Source: Styela clava (Eukaryota > Chordata > Ascidiacea > Stolidobranchia > Styelidae). Taken from it: 64,000 nucleotides of DNA. This document shows positions 1 through 11,528 of the stretch, piece by piece. Every line of letters starts with the position of its first letter. Positions within the stretch are counted from its first letter, which is position 1. The stretch covers positions 12,338,001 through 12,402,000 of the forward strand of contig NC_135262.1 of NCBI RefSeq assembly GCF_964204865.1. Direction: 5' to 3'. The notes under the pieces were generated by a model. That model had not been told where the DNA came from. It saw nothing but the letters and a program-made list of their open reading frames with translations, and did not search any database. A program made the translations under genes and the position numbers.

Positions 1-345
1 TTTTAAACCCAAAATCGGGGGCATGTGACCCACCTTGATGCAACTTAGTACTCGGATGATCATTCGTGAGTATTACGGTAGCATATGAAGTTTTTAACAA
101 AAGTATATCTAGACAATTTTCAAACCAACTTTTAATATGCCAATAGTATTCTCCCGATGGAAAAAATCAAGTAGAGGCAAAATGTGAGGGTAGCTCAAAA
201 TAGCTTTGATTTGAAAATCAATGCGGTAATTGCAGCATAAGTATTTGTCCTAATTTTCTATACGCACGACGGTTCATTAGAAAATGTTCCACATTCTCTT
301 AAACATTACTAAAATCGAAATGGCCAGTATTATGATACCCCATTC

Positions 346-1403
346 CAGTGGCTCTTAACCTTTCCGAGCCTGCTGAACCCCTGCGCCATTTGGCATGCTC
401 CCGCCGAACCTCATCGTACTGAACGGTTAAAATTAGGAGCCCAATTCTAACTTTATAAAAAAGAAGCTAATTTCGTGCAAGGTTATAAAAAATGAACATT
501 ATGGAAGAATCTCAGATACCAATACCACGTGCGGAAATAGCTATTGGCTTGTCACAATAGTGTCGGCGGCGGGGAAAAAGATGTGTTTTGTTGTATAACC
601 TTATTGGGTGAAATGGCAAAAATGGATAAAAAATTAGCAACTTTGAAAATCCAAGATATGATTATATGCCTCAAAAACGTTGGTAGCTAAAGTCAGTCGT
701 TTCTTAAACTTCAAACTACATTGAAATGCGTATAAAGCTTTTGACAATTGTTTTATTTTACAGAAATAGAGATATGATACGGTACGGATGACGATAATTT
801 TAAGCAAAGCTCTGCAATAAAGTATTCTTTGTTGCAAATTTATCACCTAGTGAAATTCATACACGCTCTGATTTTGCAGTGATTTATGTACATCTTCAAT
901 CATTCGCAAAACTGAGGTATTTAAAACTGAGTTAAATTTTATTAGTACGTTAGATTATGAATAGGTGTTACGCAAATATTCAGCCTGAAAATCCTTGGTT
1001 TGTCATAACAACCCAGGATATTTCAAAGCCATAAACAGAAAGAATCTTAAAGCACTATCATAGATAAGTACAAACACCAAAGCGCACGACATATGTGGAG
1101 ATATGAGCTTTTGATGAAACGTACTAGAATCCAAGAACATCGACAGGTCCACTAAAACTTATATCTGCGCAAATCTATACACACAGCTAAGCTTATTTAT
1201 CGATTGTTGGACGTATAGGTTTGAATATCTCCTATGAACTACCAGTATAGTTATTTTTGCATAATTAGTAGACGAGGTAATAGTGAAGTCCCGTAATATA
1301 AAAATGTTTCAGAGGACTTTCGGAAGACGATCGATCGATCGTACCCCTTGAACAGCTCCACCGAACCCCAGTGGTTCGATCGAACTCAGGTTAAGAACCA
1401 CTG
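346..1403 (+). mobile_element. Non-autonomous hAT-like DNA transposon
   Basis: The termini are inverted: it opens with CAGTGGCTCTTAACC and closes with GGTTAAGAACCACTG. The flanking octamers CCCCATTC (338-345) and CCCTCTTC (1404-1411) match at 6 of 8 positions, consistent with an old 8-bp hAT target-site duplication. The subterminal text is rich in 'gaacccc' motifs. A second family member lies at 17890-18731 and shares the same 5' 130 bp. No transposase is readable inside; short open frames such as the one at 634-846 (minus) are not family-like. Confidence 0.7.
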
Positions 1404-1419
1404 CCCTCTTCCGTAAAAG

Positions 1420-1590
1420 GATGACCGTACATTTGATACCATGCGTATATCCGCGGGTTCAATCTATATCCGGATGCTAAAACCTACGGGTTAGGGTTAG
1501 TATGGGTTCAAATATCCGTGAAACAAAAAAATTCCCATAGGTGCAATAGTATGCAGTTGCAATTGTCGTGGGTTCAAATGTACGGGAACC
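1420..1590 (+). mobile_element. MITE with internal TTAGGGTTAG (copy 1 of 3)
   Basis: This is a short element with ends resembling ATGACCGTACATTTG and CAAATGTACGGGAACC. It is related to the elements at 39858-40059 and 47568-47770. All three contain the same core, GGGTTAGGGTTAG followed by TATGGGTT. Flanking nonamers CCGTAAAAG and CTGTAAAGG match at 7 of 9 positions, supporting a 9-bp target duplication as in copy 3. No coding capacity is visible. Confidence 0.65.
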
Positions 1591-1838
1591 CTGTAAAGGT
1601 GCTTATTTAATTAAACGGCAATATCCCGTCAGCAGTCAAAATAAAATTGTGTCCATTAACCAAAGTAAACGCGTCAAAGTCATAATGCTGTTTTCTATAG
1701 TGCGAATATTGTACGATACCAAGCTTGGCCATTGTATGTATATAAGTTGTTTATTCCATTCATCAACGCAGGATCGCCAAATTTTCGAAAGGACTTGGAC
1801 GTATGAGTGAGCAAATGTTAATGAAATCAAACACCTAC

Positions 1839-2748
1839 CAACTCTGTTGGTGTCCAATCAAGTTGATAAACGTGATATTGGTCAATTGAACCGTCAATAT
1901 CGAGATCGCCACTGTTCTCATAGTAATGGTAATCACAACATGGAAGATCTCCAAAATGAATTGTACTCTGGATCTCAGCCATGTTGTCGCCTCTAGCTTC
2001 ACAAATATCGATCTCGCCACTCTTAGGCCATGTTCCAAATACGTCGTCACTGTCGTTTGGTAAAAATGTGTGCACGGTTGATGAGTATACCGAAGTTTAT
2101 TAAAACGCATTTCTACGAATAACCTGCGCATGTCATAGTCAAACGCTAATACCAAACTAGGTTGTTCCTTACCGAGGCATCATCCAAATAGCAGGCCACA
2201 ATCCATTACCATTAGGTAGTTTTGCACGAACCTGAACGCGCCCATACTTCATTGCAAATTGTGAGTGGAGTCTCCCAGAAGTGTATTTTCTTCCTTGATA
2301 CCTTTCAAAGCAAGGCTATATAGTTTAGTCGAAAAGAGTGCATTACGTTTTACACACACGCTTATTATGATTCTTAGGATGCTGATGAATATGCGGTGTT
2401 TGTGACTTACATTTCTTTTATGGGCTTTATAACCAAATTTCCATTTTCAACGTAAATGTTTTGTTCTCGTGCTGTATAATACTGGAGTTCGTTGTTATGG
2501 GGATTTCCAGTTACTTCAATGACCCAGTCCGCAGTAGAGTCTGCACTATCGAACTCGTTGTCATATATCAAAGCACCTGAAACGTGATAACTTATGGTTA
2601 AGAAATGCCGGAAGATAATTACAAATATATTAAATATGAGTTCATGGTTTTAAAGTAAACCTAATGGGTACATTACGAAGTTAAAACTTAACATACCGGC
2701 CGCATAGGCGAGAACCGTCAGAAACAAAGTTAGGGTTTTATATTCCAT
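1839..2748 (-). CDS. GH16 family secreted beta-glucanase-like protein (5' four exons, 3' end outside window)
   Basis: This is a secreted glycoside hydrolase family 16 enzyme of the laminarinase / beta-1,3-glucan-binding group. Exons on the minus strand are 2697-2748, 2411-2576, 2173-2301 and 1839-2049; all junctions are GT-AG and phases agree (1, 2, 2, 0). Exon 1 encodes a signal peptide beginning [18 protein letters not shown]. Exon 2 has the family N-terminal strand pattern ([16 protein letters not shown]). Exon 3 has YTSGRL, then [11 protein letters not shown] and [10 protein letters not shown]. Exon 4 has [19 protein letters not shown], in which both catalytic glutamates and the central aspartate of the ExDxxE motif are present, so it should be catalytic rather than a binding-only relative. 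The reading ends at a good donor (GTAGGT) after 186 codons. The C-terminal half was not found in 1-1838, so it probably lies left of the window. Likely role is digestion of, or defence against, beta-glucans. Confidence 0.9.
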
Positions 2749-2807
2749 ATTGTGTTGCTTTCTCCAAACGACTACAACACTACTGTGGCCTGACAAACCC
2801 CCGAAGC

Positions 2808-2817
2808 TTATATATAG
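2808..2817 (-). promoter_or_regulatory. TATA box of the GH16 gene
   Basis: On the minus strand the sequence CTATATATAAGC lies about 60 bp upstream of the GH16 start codon (2748). This spacing allows a transcription start near 2780 and a 5' UTR of about 30 nt. The assignment rests on position and sequence only. Confidence 0.5.
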
Positions 2818-3253
2818 AGCACAAGCGAAATTTGACGTCAACAGTCTGATACGTGTTCAAATATTCATGTAAACTACAGTATTTATCCAAAGTAATCAGC
2901 GCTATCGCGAAAATTACCAAACAGTTTTGATATATACGACATACAGACGATTCGAAAATAGACGAAAGAAAATGCCGACTTGAACTCACTCATCATAACT
3001 AATTTTTACCTTTGCTATGACTCCTCGTAGGGGAATGACGGACCTGTGTGCGCAATCGGGTCCTAGGGAGTGATTGTAATAGCGAGAGCGGAACAAACCT
3101 GTAAAATAATATTTGACTCACTAGTATATTATCTTGTCTGATGGAATAGGTTTGAATTCAAACCATTTTAGAAACCTTATTTAAATTGTGAATAAATAAT
3201 CTCATAGAAACGATCGAAATATGCAAAACTGTGCGCTAATTCATACGTAAGTT
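2818..3253. other. Intergenic, no recognised feature
   Basis: This is AT-rich sequence upstream of the GH16 gene. It holds no family-like open frame, RNA gene or repeat that I can support. Confidence 0.5.
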
Positions 3254-4545
3254 GGTTCCATTATCTGTGCACCAACGTACATTTGCACCCAAGACAATTG
3301 CACCTGCATACTTTTGCACCCACGAACATTTGCACTCTCGAACAATTGCACCCGTAGATTGTAGCACACACATAGGCTACATTATTCACCCTTGAACATT
3401 TACAACCATGGACATTTGCACCAACGTGCATTTGAACCAAAATACATTTGCATCCAGCATATTTGCACCTGCGGGCATTTCAATCCGCGGACATTTGCAC
3501 CCATGAACATTTGAACCCACGATATCTCATCTATAGACAATTGCACCCATGAAATTTTGCACCTGTAAACATTAACACACATTGAAGTGAAAGAGGTTTT
3601 ATTGCAATTTACGCCAAAACGGGGATATCCTAACGTTATGAATAGTCATGAAGACAAACTCACTGCAAACCCGAACGCAACTAATTTGAATTTCCATCCA
3701 AATCGTGGAAAAAATCTTCATTGGTATAGGCACCCTTATGACGCAATATTACGAAGAGTAGGAAAGTACCGTGAACAAATTGTTCAATATAAATCCTGCT
3801 TTCGCCAAGTCGAAGTCGTTTCCCGCTCTGTTTTTCTTATTTTTATCTATTATTCTTTCTCAAAGTACTTCTCTCTTGTCTTGTACAATTGTTTTAACAC
3901 TGACTCGATTAAATTATGTACGACCAGTTTTCTTCGCCATTGTCTATTTACCACCGTGCATTTGACTACGTTTGCAATATTTCATCGAAAGAAAATGACC
4001 GACAAAAGTGAGATAGGATCACAACTCGTAAATGTCTGTAAAAACGTATCAACCCTCACCAAGAATACAGGCTACTTAAAAATTGTCTTTTTTCATTTCG
4101 AATATATATTTATAGTTGGTAATTAAATAAACACGGTTATTGGCGAGCACACATGTCTGGCACACTTGCATATGCGTGAAAGTGTCATGGGTACAAATAC
4201 TCCCGGATGCAGGTGTGCATGGGTATAAATGTACGTGAGTGCAAATGCACGTAGGTGAAATATACATTAAATTAAAAGAATACATGCAAGTGTACATGTA
4301 AGGGTGCAAGTGTACGTGAGTTCAAATACACATGAGTGCAAATATATGTGAGTGCAAATGTACATGTGTGCGAATGTACGCTGGTGCAAATGTTCGTGCC
4401 ATGTCCGCGGGTGATCGATAATCGATATGAAGGTTTAAAACTTTTGGGCTGAAAATGTACGGGTGCAAATATCCGTGGTTGCATATGTCGGTGGGTTCAA
4501 AAGTATAAAGGTGCAAATGTACGTGTGTGCAAATGTGCTGACACC
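3254..4545. mobile_element. Fold-back element with inverted arrays of a short degenerate repeat
   Basis: The left arm (3254-about 3580) is a string of degenerate 15-20 bp units built on ACATTTGCACCCACG. The right arm (about 4160-4545) carries the same unit on the opposite strand (GGTGCAAATGTACGTG). The left end GGTTCCATTA equals the terminus of the MITE at 39858. The right end, reversed, is GGTGTCAGCACATTTG, close to the other MITE terminus (GGTGACCGTACATT). The whole is therefore a larger relative of that family. The middle holds an open frame of 179 codons (3587-4126, plus) that matches no family I recognise. No clear target duplication was seen. Confidence 0.6.
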
Positions 4546-7500
4546 GAAGTCTATATAAACACATTCTATGTGCGTCATTATTGCATAAGTTTTCGTCTAT
4601 CGACTAATCTAATTGTTGGCTTATGAAATAAAAATAGTCGTATTATATTGACATATACATTAATGACGTCCTTGAGAAAGAAAACCTGTCGCTGTTGATA
4701 AAAACGAGTGCGCAATACTCAAATACGTGACCACGAATGTCACGCGTCCGTAAGGTTATATCTGTAGTTAAGCACCGCATTTGTTAATAAGCAGGTACAA
4801 ATAAAATGAGGACACACTTTCTTTGGGCACACTTGTCCACAGATCATTTTTTAAAATAAGTTTCAGTCTTTTGCATTTGTGAAATCTTGCGGTTTTCCCG
4901 CAATCCCCAACTTTTATCTACCTAACACTTTTCTTCATAATATGGTGTATATTTGTAAAGCTTCTTCCACGTATGAGGCTGCAGTTGGTAGCATGAACTT
5001 TCTAAAAATAAAATATTGATTGGTTTTTACAGAACGCTTTCATGTATTCCTGAGATGTTTAAATATATATATATATATATCTTTGTTGCGTGTCGTCGAA
5101 TATTCTAGCACCAACAAAAAAAAACATTCAATAAGGTTCTACTCACGCTTGATTGTGCACCCTTCTTGTATTATTAGACAGGAAAAAATCATGATTATGT
5201 CGGACTGGAATGATATAATGCCACACGGCTACGCTCCAGGTTGAGCGATATTCGCAGATGTAGAAAAACTTGGAGTATCACCCTACAACATTTTAGTGAA
5301 ACGATCCATGTGTACACTCCGATTATTTCCCACCAAACTTCTTTGTAGCCATTAATGATCTGTGAGAAAATACGTACGCAAGGTCGCAAATACTCAGATA
5401 ACAGTCGACCAGCAGCCCAGTCGAACATAAGCTATATAACATTGAGCTGTAAATGGGTCGTCCACTTTGTTTGACATGTTACCAAACACGAGCTGGCTGA
5501 CCTACATACTAGGCTGAAGCAGAAAACAACGCACCGATTTATGTAACTTATGTTATGAAAATAAGTAGCAGCAATTTTTAAACTTAATTGGCGTTCTTTT
5601 GACAGACGTTTTTTTAATATTAGTAGGCCAAATTGGGTTTCTAAAAACTAACTAATGATAAAAAGAGGATTTTTTGTATTCACTTTTACGGCCCTGAAAT
5701 CCAAATGTTGAAATTTCCAAAATACTAATGTGCAAGACAAGCTGCAAAATTAAAAATAGACACAATATGAAAAAGATTTGTTTTGTAACACCAGTATAAT
5801 TATTAATAACTGAATTGGTCAATTTCGATGGCAATCTGCCTCAACTTGTTATATATATATATATTCTATGTAAATAGGTTGACACCATTGTTTCCTATAG
5901 GTGCACTTTTTGCGAATACTGTGGAACATTTTTACACAGTTTTTTAGAGATTTCTAAATTGCCATTTGTTTCGTTTCTGAAATGAAATTTGAGTGTGTTA
6001 CAAGCCCACTGATTCTACTTCTCCCACAAAAACGATCAGCCGCGTCGACCAAGGTTGGAATGCGCTGCCGCGTGTTTCCATAAACAAGGGTGGAGACGTA
6101 AATTTGAGCACGATTTGCTAATGCAAATATCTGACTGAAACACATACGTAACTCGTTTCCCTCATAATCATCCTCTGCACAATTCAAACGCAATTGTGCC
6201 CAACTGAACAGCCAGCCGTTTTTTGTTGCTGCTCAAAGACCGTTCAAGGTTTCTCGGGGCTCCACAACTGTCACAAATTTAAAGTTAGTCTTTTTTGTTT
6301 CTTTGTTTTATATTTTTCCATATTTCTGGTGATATATTTACATTGTGTTGACAAATAAATGATGATTGATTGATTGCCTATAAACATCCATTTTTATTTT
6401 TGCAATCACGACGACTAAGAATTTTACATGTCATTTTCCTATTGAATTGATGCTACATTTGAGATTGTTTTTGTGCACATAAACGATGATATCGCGACTG
6501 GATTTCTGATATCCGAGATTCTCTTTCAACACTAATTTTCATGTATTATATCGTCCATGTGGGCGCATAAGAAAAATTTGTGTTAGAAAATCGATTTATA
6601 CTGCACGACACATTACAAATTAGTTTGGGAACAACTATCATATATCCTTCATTTATTTTCATATTCATACTTTTTCAAGAAATATTCCCGTTATACTTCG
6701 TTTACGATTTTTGGAAGAAACTTATTTGTGTCATCGTTTCTATTAGTAGAATACTATATGGAAACGTACAAGGGGGTGCATATTTATTTTATTTTGGGCT
6801 TGTAACATTCCAGAGAGTGCTAATGCATTTCTTTCTTTAGGGCAAATACCCGATAATTAGCTGGTTATCAACTAATTAATATCATTCTATAGAATGTTAC
6901 AAGTAAATGATATATGATTGAATATTTAACATCTTGTATTTAATGTAAATGTTTTGTCTTTTTTTTTAAACGCTGTGTATATGAACCAATAAATTCATGT
7001 TAACTTATTATGCTGTTTACTTTCTGTTACGTATAGTGTCTGTCTACTACTTGCTGCAAATTAGCGATCATGAATGATTATTTCAAAGTTAAATAGGGCA
7101 GAGATAAAGAAGAAGAAAAGTTGATCTTTTGCCTTTATTCCTCAGGCCTACATGTTTACAAAGTTTGGAAAGGTACAAAGTACACATTAACGATCACAAA
7201 ATTGAGTTTGATTCAAATAATTTGGCGCGCACGAACAAAAAGTTTGGAACCGCCTACACAGGAAGTTGATGGTAACTAGCGCTAGTCTTTTAGCAATATA
7301 TTCAATATATATACTAAAATATTTAATGAAAGCAATTTGGATTTCAATGTTATACCACACTTAATTTATTCATTTGTTACTAAAATTAGTATCTCTATGG
7401 GACTCCATACTACAGTAAATCAATTTGGAAGTTCTTCAAAAATCAGAACTACTCAATATCTCACTGCTCATTCACTGGAATTTGCGCGCGAGTGAAAAAC

Positions 7501-8127
7501 AAAAGTTTGTGTACGGAATTCACAATTTGGATGTATGTCACGCTGACAATCCCGTAATAATATCATAACTTTTCTACCTTATTATGTGTTAATTCTAATC
7601 AATTTATTGTACCTGATGTTTTTTATTATGTATTCCATTCACAATCGTCATTCTATTCACCACTGCAGCCATCACGTGGCTATACCTATACTGCCTGGGG
7701 TCGCCTTCAAAAACTTCTATTCTTAAGCAATGTAGCTGAAGTGAGGAATATTTTGACAATTTCAATATAGCTCTTTAATATAATCGAAAATATTTTATTT
7801 ATTCCTAAATACATTAGCTGATTAATTTTCTATACAGTATAAAAGCTACACTCTCTCTCTACACTAAACAAAAACAGAAGTTACGAAACTAAACTTCCCG
7901 ATCTTTTTATTTAAATATTAGATTCTGGGGTGTCGCTGCTCGATAACCAGCTTTGGTTCCTCGAGACTTCCCTTCCCCAGTTGAAATGTGTGATTATCTT
8001 TTTCTTCGTATTTTGTGTAAAACTGACTTTTATACTGGTTAGACTACTTGACTTGAATTGTACACACCATAGTAAATCATTTATTTGCAGCCGAGTAAAG
8101 CTTAGAAACCGAATTCAATGTGTAAAT
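4546..8127. other. Long intergenic stretch, no gene recognised
   Basis: The stretch is AT-rich, with an AT dinucleotide run near 5061-5080, another near 5852-5863 and a CT run near 7850-7860. A tail-like series of ATTGATTGATTG lies near 6365-6376. Open frames present (for example 5954-6193 minus and 6580-6840 plus) show no family motif, and I saw no exon chain with consistent phases. Confidence 0.45.
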
Positions 8128-9368
8128 TTAGTATTGAAAACAATAGGTACTGGGTAATACTGGTCCATAGCAGCATATTCCGTCGCCACAGTCTGCATTT
8201 GAAAAGCATTTGTACGTTCCAGCTGATCGACGTTTTCTTTTTCCTTTAACAGGTGGGCAGTTTTTATCCACCACTGTAGAATACAAATATTCACAAATCA
8301 ACGGAAAATAATGACTGGTCGCATAGAATATGAAAAACTGATAAATGCTTAAGAGCAGTATGCTTTCCCAGCCTTTTATTTTGCGCACTTGTATATGCGC
8401 CACTTTTCGTATATTACACAATTATACATTCAAGTTAGAAATTGACAATTACACCTCCAAAATAAAAGGATGTTTTTGTGTGTTCTAATTTATATTTGTC
8501 CTAGGATATTGAACAGGGACAAAATTACTAGTGCTTTCATGAGGTGCTAACATAATTTCCTCCGTACAGTATTAACATATTTTAAACTTTCGTTTAGTTC
8601 ACAATTAAATACCGGTAATGTAGAAATAAACTCACCCGGTAAAGGTCTACATAAAAATCCGCACGCGCCCGCAGGACAACAAATCTGTCCCTTTTCGCAA
8701 TCATCATTTGATGCACAGGGCCTTCCACACCGTTTGCCATTTTCTTTAGACAATCCGTTGTAATCTTTGCATCGAGAATCAGGTCCACCTTCAACTAAAA
8801 TAAAAATCAACTCAACTGAATGAGAATAAAAACAAACTCGGTGTCTATTCAATATCTTATTGATCAAAACATGATGCTGAATACAAATTAAGAAATCGAT
8901 GCTCAAAAAAAGGACACAAAAACCAACACGAAGTGGAACAGGTATGCAATCCACCACAGTAGACTATCGGTATCGCAGTCTTCGCGAATTCGTCTGACAA
9001 ATAGGCGAATGCGGGATGCGCAGTTTTTCATTTGGATCGCGTCATCGTACACAAAAACGAATCTCATGGAGCTCACAGAAATTTTTGAAATCAATAAAAG
9101 TAATAGTCTTCTATCGTTAGTTAGAAGTTAAAAGCAATATTTTCATAACAGCAACAGTGATTGCAAAAACAACAATAGCAGCAACATAATAACATGACGA
9201 TCTGTAAGTACATTTCGTGCCCCATAATGCCAACCTAAAAAATTGAATATTTCACACACAAACTTCGCAGATAAGCATGCAATGTTTTGCAGGCTAACAA
9301 ATTAGCATACCTTGGCATAATGCGATGACACCAAGCAGAACTGTCAAACAAAGAAAAGATCCAGACAT
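8128..9368 (-). CDS. Small secreted protein with two WAP (four-disulfide core) domains
   Basis: Minus-strand exons are 9311-9368, 8636-8794 and 8128-8273; both introns are phase 1, and the sum is 363 nt (120 residues plus stop). Exon 1 is a signal peptide, MSGSFLCLTVLLGVIALCQ. Exon 2 is one complete WAP domain with eight cysteines in the usual spacing: five residues between C3 and C4 (ASNDD), five between C4 and C5 (EKGQI), then adjacent C5-C6. Exon 3 begins with a basic KGKRKRR segment within a second WAP-like domain that has only six cysteines. The one-domain-per-exon, phase-1 layout is typical of WAP genes and allows domain shuffling. WAP proteins are often protease inhibitors or antimicrobial; which applies here is unknown. 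The start is the first ATG ahead of a strong signal sequence. Confidence 0.88.
9040..9210 (+). repeat. Dispersed repeat 'R1' in intron 1 of the WAP gene
   Basis: The segment carries the core ACAGAAATTTTTGAAAT, AATAAAAGTAATAG and TCTTCTA, followed by a CAACAATAGCAGCAACATAA tail and ACGATC. Related segments occur at 21040-21250, 21600-21720, 26270-26430, 33100-33190 (opposite strand), 45590-45790 and 51715-51925. The (CAACAA)-rich tail suggests a short retroposon, but the ends are not sharply defined. Confidence 0.5.
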
Positions 9369-9673
9369 TTTCGCTGCTACTTAATCGAGTCTCAGCAAAA
9401 TATGTATGATCAGTTTCAAGTGAATGAATACTTAAGTAAAATTGCGTAGTTCCTCGGGGCAGTTTATCATTTTTTCTTAGATTCATATGCATCATCAAAT
9501 AAATTCTAATTGAACTAGTTCGATTGCATAAAATTTCATTATTCAAACAAAATTGTTAGTCCTTTGATTTATAGAATAATTATATTAGTGTATGATTCGC
9601 AAAAAAGCAATGAAAAGGGGAAACATATCCGTTTTCCAGGCATATGCATTAACCATGACGTAATCGTTTATAT

Positions 9674-11033
9674 CAGAGGTGACGAACCTGCGGCCCGCGG
9701 GCCGCATGCGGCCCGCCAAGGACTTTCATGCGGCCCACGAAGCATTCAGGCAATTCAGTGTATGTTTGGCGTAAAGCAACAAACCTCCAAGAACTGTACA
9801 GAGAGAACGGGATCGTAAGTGTTACCGTATTCATATTACTGGCAACAACACTATTTCCAACACATTTTTGGGGGTCATCGATACCTCTAACAATATATCA
9901 AAATGACCAATGTCGTAGCATAGTTACGCTCTCTTATCGGCAAACGCATACGGTTTAATAGAGAAGGAGTAATCTCACTTTATGAAAATGTGATATTTTT
10001 GTGCACGATAGACGTGATATTCCAAAGTAATAAAAAGTTTATAACTTCTGCTCAATGATTTTAAAACAATGGTAGATCTCTAAAAAATGCCTACGTTTTA
10101 AAAATCAGTTAATCGTGATTAGAGGGATTCGTTTACAACTTTTGTTTCCGAAGGCCTGCAAAATACGGATCTTTTGTACAATGCCTCCATTGCTAATGCA
10201 AAATGTGAAAAAAACTACGTTCTGAAATAACAAGTTAGTAACTATCCAATTGCGGTTCGGGTTAGGAATGATTTGAGGTTTTGAATTTCTGACGCAATCT
10301 GGATTCTTAGCCCCCACCCACCCTAGAAATGTAATTGAAATATTTATAATTTACATTTAATTTTTTGAGCGGAGGCGGTGGTTTTTTATAAAGAATCTTC
10401 ATACAAAGGATCCCGAAATACTTTCTGAGGAATTATCAACCAGAATTTTGCATATTAACGCGACACAAAATGTCATGAAGAAAGATTCGATAATGAGTAG
10501 GTTGATATTACCATTGGGGGAAAGGGTAAATCGTAACGAATCCTAAAATTTTTATGCAACTGTCGACGCAATTAGGCAGGCCACTCGTGAAAAGAGACCA
10601 CTTTTTCGACAATTAATGTTTTTTACCGGTATGTTATGTTGTCGGTTAGCGATTTTGCAGTTGTGCAAAGTATTTCATTGGCGACCATAGTAGTCTATTT
10701 ATAATTTATTATAAATTAAATATAAATATATAATGCGGCTGCGCCCACAAATTAAAAACATTACTATGATGAAATATCACTTCACATCCAATCAATCAAT
10801 CTACGGCCATAAAAATGCTGTGGTATTCGAAAGGAAATTCGGATCTCGAACATCCGAGCCGAGCGTTTATATTGCATTATATAATTGAATAACATCAGCT
10901 GTATGGATGCCGTTGTTCGTTTAGTAGATGAAAAACAACAGGTATCATACGGTAGTACAACTAAAAATTGTCCCGCTCACTCAGCGGTGACTGATAAAGT
11001 GGCCCGCGGCAGCAAATGGGTTCGTCAACCCTG
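9674..11033 (+). mobile_element. Non-autonomous hAT transposon with perfect 8-bp target duplication
   Basis: The ends are CAGAGGTGACGAACC and, reversed, CAGGGTTGACGAACC, with subterminal GCGGCCCGCGGGCC. It is flanked by GTTTATAT on both sides (9666-9673 and 11034-11041). The uninterrupted site (ATTTATATCGTC) is present in duplication units 2 and 3 near 12430 and 13824, which proves insertion. No transposase is readable. Confidence 0.9.
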
Positions 11034-11419
11034 GTTTATATCGTTATCGTTTGAAACTAAAATAAACAATTTCAGCGCATTTGCTCGAGGCATTGGAAAC
11101 AATAAACCGTATGATTAAAATTTAATGTCAACTGAATGATTGTAATTGGATCGTAAATACCACATCTTAAAAAATTAAGATTGAAAATTTGACGCTTATA
11201 TCATGATGATGATGCATTTTTAAGGTGTTGAACTACGAAATCTTCAAAAATTAAGATTGAAAACTTGACTCTTGTATCATAACGTTGATGCATTTTTAAG
11301 GTGTTAAATTACGAAAAACCATGTTCCCTTAATTAAAGAAATTGCGAGCAGCAATATTTCAGAAATCAAATTCGAATAACTTGAGTAAATATATTCGGGT
11401 ATATATATATCATCTATAG

Positions 11420-11528
11420 CAGGGGTATGCAACCTTTATTTTGAGAGGGCCAGATTCAAGTAACTATGTGAAGCTGCGGACGGCATCTTTATAAGATGTA
11501 GTTACGGGCCGCAGTTTGCACACCGCTG
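11420..11528 (+). mobile_element. 109-bp hAT-type MITE in unit 1
   Basis: The ends are CAGGGGTATGCAACC and, reversed, CAGCGGTGTGCAAACTG. Flanking octamers ATCTATAG and ATCTATAT match at 7 of 8. The partial unit 3 (near 14120) has no copy at this point, so insertion came before the unit 1/unit 2 duplication but after their split from unit 3. Confidence 0.8.

Noticed and set aside
1493..1500. TTAGGGTTAG as telomeric sequence
   Set aside because: Only about two units, always at the same place inside a repeated MITE; no longer array exists.
1636..1857. 73-codon minus-strand frame as a gene or as the next GH16 exon
   Set aside because: It runs through the GH16 exon 4 donor in another frame and has no GH16 C-terminal motifs.
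3254..3590. Regular short repeats as a CRISPR-like array
   Set aside because: Units are degenerate, have no unique spacers, recur inverted at 4160-4545, and the genome is eukaryotic.
5954..6193. 79-codon minus-strand frame as a retrotransposon or gene fragment
   Set aside because: No catalytic or family motif could be placed; the nearby ATTGATTGATTG run alone is not enough.
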